Positions 1 through 10,447 of a stretch of 64,000 bases of DNA are shown piece after piece (the stretch's first letter is position 1; every line of letters starts with the position of its first letter). The stretch is taken from the NCBI RefSeq assembly GCF_963675165.1, contig NC_087380.1, positions 6,208,071 to 6,272,070 of the forward strand, written 5' to 3'. Source of the DNA: Halichondria panicea (taxonomy: Eukaryota; Porifera; Demospongiae; Suberitida; Halichondriidae). The translations under genes and the position numbers were made by a program. The notes below the pieces were generated by a model. The model ran no database searches. It was not told the DNA's origin and saw only the letters and a list, made by a program, of their open reading frames with translations.

Positions 1-43
1 TCAATACTATAGCATGCTAGCGCGCTTATAAGTCTATACTTAC

Positions 44-213
44 TCTTTGTGTGTGTAGAATAACAGTCCAGCACAGTCTTCGCAGAGAAAATGCCCACAG
101 TTGGTCTGCACAGCATCCTTCAAAATGTCATTACAACCTGGACAAATATAGTGCTGGTACTTTTCAGTATCTCCAACTCCAAAGAGATCTTCAAGATACA
201 TTTTAGAAGACAT
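44..213 (-). CDS. TRAF-type RING exon, gene cut by left window edge
   Basis: First coding exon of a RING protein. The ATG (213-211) opens a 56-codon exon ending at a GTAAG donor (43-39); the rest of the gene lies outside the window. The residues show CPGCNDILKDAVQTNCGHF, that is Cys-x2-Cys, then Cys-x-His-x2-Cys-x2-Cys, the first part of a TRAF RING. It matches the first exons of the other TRAF-family genes here in length and phase. Whether it belongs to type A (with MATH) or type B (without) cannot be told from this exon. The likely role, by family, is E3 ubiquitin ligase or adaptor in the cytoplasm. Confidence 0.75.
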
Positions 214-296
214 TGTAGATCTATCAGAGTATTTTAGAGTAGACGTGCAAGGATAGCTACAGCTAGATCTAAACTAAATTATCTACTGTACAGACC

Positions 297-587
297 TAGA
301 CTCGCAAGCCGTCACTGTTGCAGGCGAACACAGTAGACTGGTCAAACTCCGTGTAGAGACTCGTGTAAGGTTTGCCACGATATTTGTGGCAACTAACCGC
401 ATGCGGTTAGTTGCCACTTACCGCAAGAGTTGATAGTGACGTTCTACGTAGCACAGCAGTATAGTGACGTCACGAAAACCGCAGCCACTTAGAATCTTAT
501 CTGATATGCTGACTGTGCAACACAAGTCTCTACACGGAGTTTGACCAGTCTACTGTTCGCCTGCAACAGTGACGGCTTGCGAGTCTA
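297..587. mobile_element. Mutator-like fold-back MITE (291 bp) with 9-bp target-site duplication
   Basis: Terminal inverted repeats of about 70 bp (297-366 and 520-587) begin TAGACTCGCAAGCC and match almost perfectly; the left arm has two extra bases. The element is bounded by the direct repeat GTACAGACC at 288-296 and 588-596. Long inverted repeats with a 9-bp duplication are typical of Mutator-like (MULE) elements. A second, perfect 32-bp palindrome lies inside at 386-417. There is no transposase, so the element is non-autonomous. It sits just upstream of the RING gene at the left edge. Confidence 0.85.
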
Positions 588-2091
588 GTACAGACCAGCT
601 GCCATTTCAGGCTGACCAGCAACCTGACATCTATATTATAGCTAGCTATCTAGCTACGTAGGTACCTGTAAGTGACTGTACTACGTACGTAGACTACGTA
701 CCTTTATAGAGCCCTTAGGCCTATTAGGGAAAGTACTTGAGAGCGCCCTGGAATCGAGGCTAACCCACAATTGCTGTAAATTTTTATTTCGCAAGCATTT
801 GTATAGTGACTGTCTCAAATATTGAGAAGAATTCTCGCACGCATGAATGCATACACAATTATTTATGACATTGTAGCAAATATGGAGTTGCCACGAAATT
901 ACTAGACTCTTAGTTCAGCTTCAGCTTTCAACCGCTGTATCTCAAAGTCTTTATGCTTACAGTGCACGCATTCACCGGAGGTAGGCTTTTGCTTTGGAGA
1001 ATGGACGAAGAAATTTTCTGCAAGGGTGGTAAACATATTTTTCGTGTGGGTGATGGAAGTCCAATGGCAAAGCATGTGGCCTTTGCCGAGGTAGGTCGTT
1101 TCCGTGGAGCAGACACATCAGCTGACACTAGTGGCATTGTGAGGGAAGTTTGTCTTGAACGGCAGTGAGACTTCTGTACTGCACTGGTGGTTTTGACACT
1201 TTCCATGAGAGGTTGATTACCCTTTACAAGGTTTAAAGGTATAGGTGGAAGACTGAGAGATCTGGAGTGAGACTTTTGGCCTTGTTTCACTGCCGACAGT
1301 TGATGGCGCTTACCTGATGACACTCTATTCACGGGTGGTTGTTGATGTGGATCGGGTATCTTTTGAAGAGAATCCATTTGCTTTGCTAATGGTTGCAGTT
1401 CGTGTTGAGTAAGGGGTAGTCTTGTGCAGAGATACTAAATGTATCGGAGAAGCCTGCACTTCCAGATACCAGCTGCGAAACCTCGCCCATGCGGTTGGTG
1501 CTCTCAGGGTCTGGTATACTCTCAAGATGAAGCTATTAAAAAAATTGCAGTATAGATGAGCATGCATGATATAAGGGTTTTACCTCGTTCTGAAAATAGT
1601 CTATCTGAGTGCCTGATACGTCTTGAAGAACCACCATAGGTTGAGTTACTTGTTCAAAGCATGAAAAGCTTTCAATTCCAGAGTCGAAACTTACTCTACT
1701 TTTAATGTCGGCAGCCACTTTTAGGGAGATACGATGTTGTGAGACTGAGGTGACACCTTTCCCTGGTAGCTCCTGAATCATGATAAGGCATCCATATGAT
1801 GGATGGAATGAAATACTCACACAACTTACCTGCACCAGAAACAAATGCATTTCTGTGTAATGGTCCTGAAAAAAGGAATAATTTATGTAAACATGACAAT
1901 ACTCGTTTACATAGTTTTTTCCTTAGTTTGGAACACTAGATTACCAGATTACCGTACAGTGAGACATTTTTGTGAGGTGCAAAATTGAATGTTTTTCGAG
2001 GGCAGAGCAATTAACACGAAATTTAAAACCGGGAAAAACTCCCACGCACTAGCTGGTACCGTCAGGAGCCCATATGGGCTCCTGCATGGTA

Positions 2092-2301
2092 CAGTATAGT
2101 CGGTAATTTTCGGGGGGCAAAACATTCGTGGTTGTGAGCAATATTTAGTCACTTCGTGGATAATATTTTCGTGGTTGCTGCTTGCACTGCAGGTAAAGGT
2201 AGGCAAGGTCGCTTCATTCGTGGGTAAAATATTCATGGTCTGAGCTCCAACCACGAAAACCACGAATATTTTGTCCCCCCCTGAAATTACCAGCTATACA
2301 G
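2092..2301. mobile_element. TA-flanked MITE (pogo/mariner-like)
   Basis: Imperfect terminal inverted repeats start CAGTATAGTCGGTAATTTTC on the left and end GAAATTACCAGCTATACAG on the right, with TA on both sides. The interior carries repeated CACGAATATTTT-type motifs in inverted order. A one-ended relative starts near 20431. It lies in an intron of the decayed type B gene. A 20-bp palindrome (AGGAGCCCATATGGGCTCCT) sits just upstream, near 2064-2083. Confidence 0.6.
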
Positions 2302-2588
2302 TATTTCACATGCAAAGCTATTAGTGGGTGTGGTTTCCTGGCATTGAACCATGAATATTAGAACCCACGAAATTTTATGCTGAGTGCGCTCTGGAGCCAA
2401 TAGCAAAAATGTGTACCTGCGAACATTTCCTGCTACTGCATGTATATGGTTTTACTTATTTCTTTACGTGTTTTAAGGGGAGCACCACCTTTGTAAGGCA
2501 ATGTTGCCCATATGCATATGTGACCCTTTCGACAACCACACGCATAATTAACCCAGGCGCACGGATGCCACAGAGTATAGTAGTCAGT

Positions 2589-2660
2589 CAGTATGCTTGT
2601 CTGTCTGTCTGTCTATCTGTCTGTCTGTCTGTCTGTGAGTGTCTGTCTGTCTGTCTGCAT
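2589..2660. repeat. (TCTG)n microsatellite
   Basis: About 17 tetranucleotide units of TCTG with a few interruptions. The repeat opens a spurious reading frame on each strand, so no gene is called here. Confidence 0.9.
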
Positions 2661-3964
2661 GTCTGTTGTTCTGAGTCTGCTCTGCACCTGGGTGCGATAG
2701 CGCTGCATGTGTTTGTGCCATGGATAGCCTCAACACAACAATGTATAGTAGTTGCAGATTTTGATGTTAAAGCTTCGTTGTCAAATGAAGCGAGCAAACT
2801 AAGAAGCTCGAACCTGCATGATGCTCTAGATGTACACGCGGCTTTGGCGCAAGGCTGTAAACTATGTACACTAAACCCCAAATTAACGCCGGAGGGTTTG
2901 CACACTTCAGTGCTCTAGTTATACTCGTTTTGCTGTTACAGTAATAGTATTTCTTTGAATATTGTTATCATTTATGGACTAGACTAACACACAAACACAT
3001 AAGTCTGCTCGAGTAGCTTCTCCCCTGCACAGATGTGGCTATGAATACAGTTATACCATTATTTTAGCGGCGATTTTCTGACAGTCATGAATATTTATCA
3101 CTATAATATGGACATTGTAATGGCTATTATAGCTAGCATAATTAACATGTGTATAGCAGGATTTTACTTGATAGTCTCTGATGTGACCTCGCCAGAAACA
3201 ATCCCCGATGCGACAATTCATCGCAGTCACGAGAAACCTGTTCACTTCTCTTTTTAGGTCCTCATTTTCGGAGAAACACTGTGGCGGAGATAAAACAGCT
3301 GTTAAATTGCAGATACATATTAAATCTATAACACTTTAATTTTGCATTTGTATTGCATAATAAATTACGTTTTTCAACAATTCTGTCGCAGTCCTTCTGT
3401 GGACAAATAGCCGCTCTGCATTGATGATAATTATTATAGTCATACATTGATTTTAATGATGAAACAACATTTACAAAACCTCACTTTTTGTTTTTCTGCG
3501 CAAAATATATCAATTTTTCAGTGCATGTCTGGCAAAGAGAGTGCCCACAGCTCCTAATCTGCACTGCTTCTTTCAGTATCTTGTTGCATTCCGGACACTG
3601 GTACTGCTGCATCACGCCCACGTACATACTGAATTACATAACTGACATTTACTGTTGACAGGGGTCTTCCCCGGGTAGTCCCCTAATATTTACCTAGATT
3701 ACGTACATGTAAACTGGGGGGCAGCTGATAGGGGTTTTACCCGGGTAGTCCCCTAATACTATTGCATTATCACATTACTTACACCCCATAAGTGCATTCA
3801 GTGGCATTGTTGAGGTTCAGGGTATCTTTAGTGATAATGCACTCCAAACATGGAAGTGTGTGTACAGATTTTGTAAACAAAACAGCAAGCACAAACTCAA
3901 ACTCAAACTCAAACTCCAAATGCATAATACTGGCACTGAAAGGGCATACTTTAAGGTTGTATAG

Positions 3965-5755
3965 TCACAGAGCAATAGAACACTTAATGAATACAGTGTC
4001 CTCAACAATAAAGCCTTGGTTTTTCAGTTCAGTGTGAGACACAAACCTTGGACAGCCTGAAGCAATGTTCATATCAGACTTCGGTTTCTGAAATGAGCTG
4101 CTCATGGGGTCTGGTTGGAAAGTGTCGATGATGTCCCTATTCCCTTTCTGATTGATCAGCTTGAAGGTCACCTTGGATGTGAAAGGCCATTTGAGAATGT
4201 TGTCAAACTCTCCCTTCATGATCACAAAGAACAGCGACATGTGCGTGTTTTTTCCAATACCGTCTCCCAGAATGTAGAGCCTCAAACACATTTTATAGCC
4301 ATATCGTCCTGAAAAAAATGGAAGGCTAAAGATGGATGTGTATTTGCCTGATTGTGCATCGGCCATCCTCTGGCTGAATTGTGGAATTTTCCAGATCATA
4401 GTGCCGTCATGGTTACTATTTTCAATTAGGGATAGTCGAAAATCTCTATCTTCGAACTCTGCATGTTTTGATCGCATTGCTTTCTCCATTTTCACCACTG
4501 TATTTGTAAGGGTGGCAATTTCCTCATCTTTTCGTCTAAAATGGGTAGATATTTTAGTATCGAGCTCCTTAGCAATTTTTGCAAGAGCAGTTGTATTTAA
4601 GAATTCTTGGTCTTCAACTCTTCCTCTAGTCTGACCATGCAAGGAGTGATAACCGAGGTCCTCGCTACGATTGCTACCAGAAACAACAGCATGAATTACA
4701 GGTCCTTTTTTACCAGCTCCATCTTTCTCGACAAGATCGCCACATCGTGAGATGGGCACATTCTGACCAATCATCTCATCAAGATTATCAACGCTTTGGT
4801 GATTCGATCTAACAAGCTTTAATACATCAGCAACGCTCTGAAGATGCTCCAATCCATGATCATTAACGTGTTGCTTTAGCTCTTCCCGTGTCATCTGAAA
4901 ATCAAAGATACAATGTTTTAATTTATAGTCCTATGCTATTACTTACCGTGCGGGTGTAACTGCATCCAAACTCAGCAAGTGGACACTTCATCAATGCCTT
5001 AGGGCAAACTCGTCCATGCGATCCAATTTGGTCAGGAGTCAAGACAACACCACATAGATTGCATTCTTCTGAAAGAAAGTCACACGCTTTGAGATGAGTT
5101 TCCAATTTTGCCAGCCTGCCCTCCCATTGGCATCCCTTCTGTTGGTGAGGGCAACCGACAATCATCCCCTCAATCTCCCTTCTCACAAATCGATCAGGAA
5201 AACACTGCAGAGGAGAGATCAGTAGATATGTAAAATATTATCGTAAAACCTTGATTTAAGGCGACCCTCTAAATAAGCGACACTTGGACATATCGCCCAT
5301 AATTATAGCACCATATAAATTCATTTTTTTGGTGTACATTAAAACTTTACTTTTGCAAAACAAAAAAGTGTTGCTTTAAATCGAGGTTTTACGGTAGTTG
5401 CTTCCCACAGACAAAAATTGCTCTGAGGCTTATCAATCAGTTGCTCTTAGTGTGGACCTACCTCAGCTCCTTCTTCGTCCGATTTCAGAAACTCTTCACA
5501 GTCAAGTTTGGGGCATTTCGGTAAGCTGTAAAAGTCGATACAAATAATGTGATGACAGTTCTAAAGCAAATATGTTGCGGCAGGCTAGGCTACTTACCTC
5601 TCTGCTAACAGCTGAACAGCACAGCATTCACACAGCCAGTGTCCACATATTGGCTGCACAGCATCCTTCAGGAGATGGTTGCAGTAGGGGCACTGGTACT
5701 TATCAAATAGTGCTGGAGTTTTGGATGTGCCTAGAGAGACTTTGTGTCCTGGCAT
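3965..5755 (-). CDS. TRAF-family protein, type A gene 1: RING, TRAF zinc fingers, coiled coil, MATH (469 aa)
   Basis: Exons 5598-5755, 5462-5525, 4947-5204 and 3965-4894, all with GT-AG borders and matching phases. The RING has C22-x2-C25, C37-x-H39-x2-C42-x2-C45 and a final C58-x4-C63. Zinc fingers follow at about 75-175 (CPHQQKGC, CNLCGVV, CPLAEFGC), then a variable linker with the motif EKDGAG, a coiled coil (about 260-315) and MATH (about 320-465, with MIWKIPQF and FFSGRYGYKMCLRLYI). By family it is a trimeric adaptor/E3 ligase acting under immune or death receptors in the cytoplasm. The C-terminus ends CSIAL instead of the CSIDCSSIKHP of two sister genes. The RING start is the only in-frame ATG ahead of the Cys ladder. 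Confidence 0.88.
5241..5394. mobile_element. TA-flanked MITE in TRAF intron
   Basis: Inverted repeats TCGTAAAACCTTGATTTAAG (left) and, read inward from the right, CCGTAAAACCTCGATTTAAA, with TA on each side. It is about 150 bp with no coding content and lies in intron 2 of the type A gene at 3965-5755. The sister genes lack it at this position, so it is a later insertion. Confidence 0.6.
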
Positions 5756-6300
5756 ATCAAATTCAGATCTGGACGTTGTGTACGTGTGATATGGTAGAGA
5801 TATATATCAGCACATTTAAGATATCTGACAATGACAATGACAGACCAGATAATTATAGAAGTATATAGCTTTTATACGACTTGTCTAGCTAGCTCTTAAT
5901 TGTGCATGTGGCGGAGGGAGGGGAATGAACCAGGGAATTCACCAGATCAGATTAGATTACTTATTATTATGCATCTAAACAAACTTTTGTTGTTGCTGTC
6001 TAGCTACCAGGCCAGCAAGAGTTCATCTTGACCAGGCTATAGATATATACACCCCTGATACATACAAGTACTCCTGATACATTTTTTTCAGTTGAATGTG
6101 AAAATAGTGAGTGTATATGTGTGTGAGTGAGAAATGAATGCATGGTGATAGAAACAGAAGATGAATGTATGCCAATGATGGCAATAAAAAAACATACGAG
6201 AAAGGTCCAGTGTAGATACAAATTGATCGACTGCTGGGATTAAGCCATGCGAAACATAATTTGGTGCATACCCATTCAACTCTGTACTTACAAAAGAATA
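5756..6300. other. Intergenic spacer between type A and type B genes
   Basis: AT-rich spacer between the start of the type A gene (5755) and the stop of the type B gene (6301). I see no exon with coding character, no strong promoter motif and no repeat beyond short AT runs. It must hold the type A promoter and the 3' UTR of the type B gene. Confidence 0.5.
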
Positions 6301-9300
6301 TCAAAATGTCTTGAGACGGCCACGAAAGGGTACCGGTACCTTGTTCTCCTTGTTGCGATTGCAAATACAGTTCTTAATCATATCAACGAGAATAATCTTT
6401 AAAGTCTTATTCTCAGCCATCAAAACATCAACAACTTCTGTGTTCTGGGTAGCCAAACTTTTTATCATCTTTTTATTATCCTTGCACTGAGAACATTCAT
6501 CAACTACAGGAGGCACAGCAGCATATGGGCAGAATAACATCTTTCTAGCTGGTGGTGCCTTAGAGGGAGGTACGTATGGTGTAGCTTGGGTTGAGGCAGG
6601 GACCATGAGAGAGGAGTTAGTGATTGGTGTCAGAGTGGACATTGCCTGCTGGCAGTTAGGAGAGAGTGGGGTCTGAAAAAGGTTAGCTGGAGCCATAGGG
6701 GGAAACGAAGAGAGTTTTCCTCGACGCTTTACAGGCTTTGGACTAGATGGACTTGCTCCAACGGAATCGGTGAACTTTAGGTCTCGTTCCTTCACAGGCG
6801 AAGAGAGTGGTGTAAGGCTGAGTGAATTCAATTGAGGGGTCAGCTGAGTTGATTCAATAGGTGGCAGTGCAGTATTTCCAATGACCATTTGATCTGGATT
6901 CCTCTCTTGGTTGGCAGCCTGTTGGATTGGCAAATGTTCACTCTCAGGCGTGATCTGAAAGCGTATCTACATGTATATACAAGGTAAACATAATATTTCC
7001 TTTTACTCTATCAGACACACCTTAGGACCTGCAGTGTGAGCATTTAGAGTCTGAGACCTGTCATCCAAGAAACATTTTAATCCAAGTTTGTTGTTCGAGG
7101 AAGCTGCACCATTAGCCTGGATCCTCTTTAATGAGTCAGCACTCACGCGCTTAACATAGCTAGCACTACCAGTAATTTGTTCAATGAGAGCTGCCCGCTG
7201 AAGTAGACTCTGTCTTAGCTGCTGGGCAGTTGAATCCAGACTTTCTTTGTGTTGAATCTCCACAATAATGTGCGATGCTTTTTTCTTTGAGACGGGCTTG
7301 TAGATAAAAAAAAAACATAATAGACTTGACTCAATTTAAAACTCAGTATTGACGTTTTTGAGCAATTCAACCCATATAAGTCTATGAAGTTGTATACACT
7401 TACCTCATAAATTTCAGGTGGATGCTCTCCAATGTGGTCCTGGAATTCAATAAACATATAATATATTATATTCGATTTTATATCGTTGTCAAGGTTACAA
7501 GCGTGTAATAAAAGTCATTATACCATTATTACATGGTCGCGTAAGGGGTTGTCGCGATATGATAAAACATGCATATAATAACATAAGAATCCTTGTGTTT
7601 TATGCAATAATTATACAGGCAACTCACCCTTGGGGCTGTGCCCCCGGGCTGTATATTTCATAAAACACTCAGTCTCATGATCATGCTTTGTATCACGTAC
7701 TTGTCAAAGTAATCCCCCCCTACCAGGGATAGGTGGGGATGACTTGAAATTGCTTCCCTAACTATAAGGGACTTAAGAGTTGGCTAATTCTCACATAACC
7801 CCCATGTTGTACTAGGGGCTACTAGGCTATTGGGGATTAGACCAAATAACATGCCCAAAGGTAGGGGATTAGATCATGTGCTAATCCTCACCTATCTCCA
7901 GTATGGGGGGTGGGGCATTAGTTTGACAAGTACATAAAGTAATAACCATATAATAAAAGTTATCCGTTTCTTCCGCATTAAAATTACACGGTCACGTAGC
8001 ATAATTTGGTAAGGGGTTGTTGTGATATAACCGTATAGTGAGTAAATTTGGTGAATGAGGCAATTGAACTGATTTTTAATTTGACGATCATGCTGCATGG
8101 CACTACTGGGACCGAGTGGCAATTAGCTAAAACATTTTCAATCAGTTTATCCGCTATACGATATAGCTGATTTTTCATGTTGTATAATAATTATTATAAT
8201 GAAAGCACCGCGGGTGCTGATGCCTCGGTGGAGATGCCAAAGCTACATAACATAAAGCTACTAAAGTCTATTTGTGTTGAATTCAACCTTCATTCCTTGT
8301 TAAAAGCGCTTCTATCTATAATTATGCTGTAGAGCTGATAAGTTAGCATTTCCATGTAGAAGTCCCAGGCATACTTGTCCACCACATAAAGCATAAAAAT
8401 AAACCCTTAATTGACCACATAATTTCCAGGGCTGAACTCAACGCAAATATACTTTAATAACTTTTATACACACATTTTATAGTTATCATGATAAACATTT
8501 TTGATCATGATTGTTGTTAAAAACATTCGATGCCAAAAGTTTAAGTTTAAAATTAATGGCTGCATCAGTAGAGCCTTGCAGCTTTCTTCTCACTCTTGCA
8601 GCTACCATGGAATAGCTAGCATTCTAGTGCAGAGCTAACTACTAAGTAAAGTAGCAACACTCGGTGAACAAGTTTTGCTACGCACTCTTCATTCCAGGCC
8701 AAGTAAACAAAACTAGATATAACTCGAGAACGAAGCATTATTTTGCAAATCCACGAATTAAAATCCAAGAAAACAGCCTACACACACAGACACAGACACA
8801 CAGACAAACACACTACCGTATATCTCGCTTGCGCACGCGCACTGAGGCATAATAAATATGCAATATACAGGCAGCTCGCCCTCAAACTTGTGACTATTAT
8901 TGCATACATTGCATACAACACTCAACCTCGTGCTGTATCTATTACGTACACTACTGAAAGCTTCACTGAGAAGGATCACATAAATAGAACTCACAGTGTA
9001 TGCTGTGTAGGTTCCATTCCAGGTGCAGCCATTAATAACGCACGACACATGCGACTGGCGTATCTGTTCACGCAAATCGACATCATTGGAATACTATAAA
9101 AAGAGTTGAAACAATCAATTAAGGTCAGCCAGATTTCCTGTGAATCATTCTACCTACCTGTAACCTTTTCTCGCAGTTTTTTATAGGGCATTGTGCTTGT
9201 CTGTACAGGAAAACAAACACATGTTGTTCAGACCATTCATCATACAATCACTACATATTACATATAGACTACATAGAGTAGCTAGCTTGCTTTTATATAT

Positions 9301-9534
9301 AATTATTATACCAAAAAAAGGATAAGGCACTTATTCTTACGAAAGCAACTAGCTATCTGAGCTGCATGCTCACCTTTTCAATGCTCTAGCCGTGTATTCA
9401 GTTTTGTCTACACAGTCTGCACAAAGATGATGTCCACAGCTTGTCTTGAAAGCATCTTTTAACAGGTTGTTGCAATTTTCACGTTGACAGAAAAAGCCTT
9501 CATTATCAAACAGTTCTCTAGGGTCGACAGACAT
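6301..9534 (-). CDS. Type B RING/zinc-finger protein without MATH (422 aa), gene 2
   Basis: Six exons in phase: 9374-9534, 9158-9200, 8995-9093, 7404-7439, 7021-7296, 6301-6954. The N-terminus has a RING-like ladder (CQRENC, SCGHHLCADC, then CPIKNC from exon 2), so both the first and last Cys pairs are spaced x4. A single zinc finger is split by an intron (CVINGCTWNG, then DHIGEH), giving C-x4-C-x11-H-x3-H. A predicted coiled coil follows (SLDSTAQQLRQSLLQRAALI), then a Ser/Pro-rich segment with repeated SPxP motifs and a C-terminal module DECSQCKDN ... NCICNRNKEN. There is no MATH domain. It alternates with type A genes on the same strand. The function is not known; a RING partner or regulator of the neighbouring TRAFs is an inference. 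Confidence 0.8.
7697..7933. mobile_element. Fold-back element in intron 3 of type B gene
   Basis: Ends are GTACTTGTCAAA and TTTGACAAGTAC. The interior is rich in related G/C runs in inverted order (for example CCCCCCTACCAGGGATAGGT on the left and ACCTATCTCCAGTATGGGGG on the right). No coding content. It lies in the long intron 7440-8994. Confidence 0.55.
8190..8860 (-). repeat. Interspersed repeat, copy 1 of 3 (reverse orientation)
   Basis: Shares blocks with 30208-30480 and 35160-35560, which run the other way: a CG-rich GCGCACGCAAGCGAGGTATA start, a GTCTGTCTG tract, then GGATTTGCAAAATAATGC and ACTTGGAATGCCATTGC-like blocks, ending near a CCACCGAGGCATCA motif. No reading frame is conserved between copies. 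A further block at about 8330-8470 (GGCATACTTGTC, CATAAAGCATAAA) recurs at 19845-19980. Confidence 0.6.
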
Positions 9535-10447
9535 TCTCCCTGTCAATTTCCTTTTATCGACGTGACATAAGATAAGGCATTACCTAGTGCAGCCAAATTT
9601 AGATAGATCTTATAATTATGTTATTCATTGCAAATTTGATTTCACAGTTTATGCATGGTTGCGTAGCCTCGATTCCAGGCCGCACTGAATGGCCTTGTGA
9701 AGGAGGGAGTTTCCCGGGGGACACCCCTAGGTTGTGTACATGTTGTGGGTATCTCCTTATGGTGCATTAGTCTCATGAATCAGCCGCCGTTCTTTTGGAA
9801 CGGTGGTTCCAAAAGAACGGCGGCTGATTCATGTTCCAAAAGAACGGCGGCTGATTCATGAGACTAATGGTGCATGTGAATAAGGAATGCAATCATGTTA
9901 CAAATGTACACTACGTAGCCCTACTATTGTTAATGTACCTTGCCACATAAACACAAAGTGGCCCAACACAAAGTTTAGCGCCACTGCATAACCAGCCCCA
10001 CTCTTTTGCTTGTGGCCACCGTGGCACAAACATAGAGCCACTCTTTTAGCTTATCGCCGTTGTTGCTAGTGCCACTTTCCCCCCCAACATGAACTAGCAC
10101 CATTCTTTTTGTGGCTCTAAGACTTTGAAACAAATAGCATGGTATCTTCCCTTCATTACTCCTGATGCAATAATTATAGCAATAATTATAGCACAATGTT
10201 CGACAAGACAAACACAAACTAACTGACAGGGTGCACATCATGATTAAACTGTTCTATATACATGGTAGAAGTGAAATAAAAATTCTGTACGATAAAAAGC
10301 ATATTTATTTTGACCCCACCAGAGTCCAACCATTTGGCTGGCATGCACGGCGTGCATCAGGCGAGCCAGGCGAGCAACACTCCCAAGCACCCTCCATGCA
10401 GGCAACTATATAGCCTGTAGGAGTTCTTATTACCTACCAGGTAATGA
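9535..10447. other. Intergenic spacer with fold-back hairpin
   Basis: No gene seen. It contains a perfect hairpin at 9766-9876 and blocks shared with 15254-15967 (for example GGGACACCCCTAGGTTGTGT and the GGTAATGACTATGGGTGCTT end), showing that the spacer was duplicated together with the type A gene next to it. Confidence 0.6.
9766..9876. repeat. Palindromic hairpin with duplicated arm
   Basis: The arm ATTAGTCTCATGAATCAGCC continuing to CCGCCGTTCTTTTGGAA is answered by TTCCAAAAGAACGGCGGCTG twice in succession, the second ending CATGAGACTAAT. The same GGCGGCTGATTCATGA core recurs alone near 20262. Likely the end of a DNA transposon joined tail to tail. Confidence 0.65.

Larger units (their letters stand above)
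902..3627 (-). pseudogene. Type B RING/zinc-finger gene, apparently decayed (no MATH domain)
   Basis: Six-part gene matching the two better type B genes. Recognisable exons are RING 3485-3627 (CPECNKILKEAVQIRSCGHS), RING tail 3369-3415 (CPQKDC), zinc finger 3168-3278 (NCRIGDCFW), a 12-codon zinc-finger end 1830-1865, a linker 1584-1772 and a Ser/Pro-rich 3' part about 902-1540. The C-terminal Cys module (GECVHCKHKDFE, stop at 902) is in a different frame from the long Pro/Ser reading frame at 928-1377, and that frame in turn differs from the upstream segment 1390-1535. Exon 2 as drawn leaves the zinc-finger exon out of phase. So at least two frame breaks are present: a pseudogene, a very diverged gene or assembly errors. 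The intron 1866-3167 holds a MITE and a (TCTG)n tract. Confidence 0.55.

Noticed and set aside
2409-2918. Reading frames of 169 (plus) and 105 (minus) codons
   Set aside because: They run through the (TCTG)n tract; repeats of CLSV and QTDR type are microsatellite translation, with no splice or homology support.
4115-4634. Plus-strand frames opposite the MATH exons (also at 10454, 15974, 16353, 22980, 23140)
   Set aside because: Antisense shadows of the conserved MATH coding sequence; they recur in every copy for that reason.
8330-8470. Block shared with 19845-19980 that reads FMLYVVDKYA on the minus strand
   Set aside because: The frame is not kept between the two copies (stops and shifts on either side), so it is treated as a non-coding dispersed repeat.
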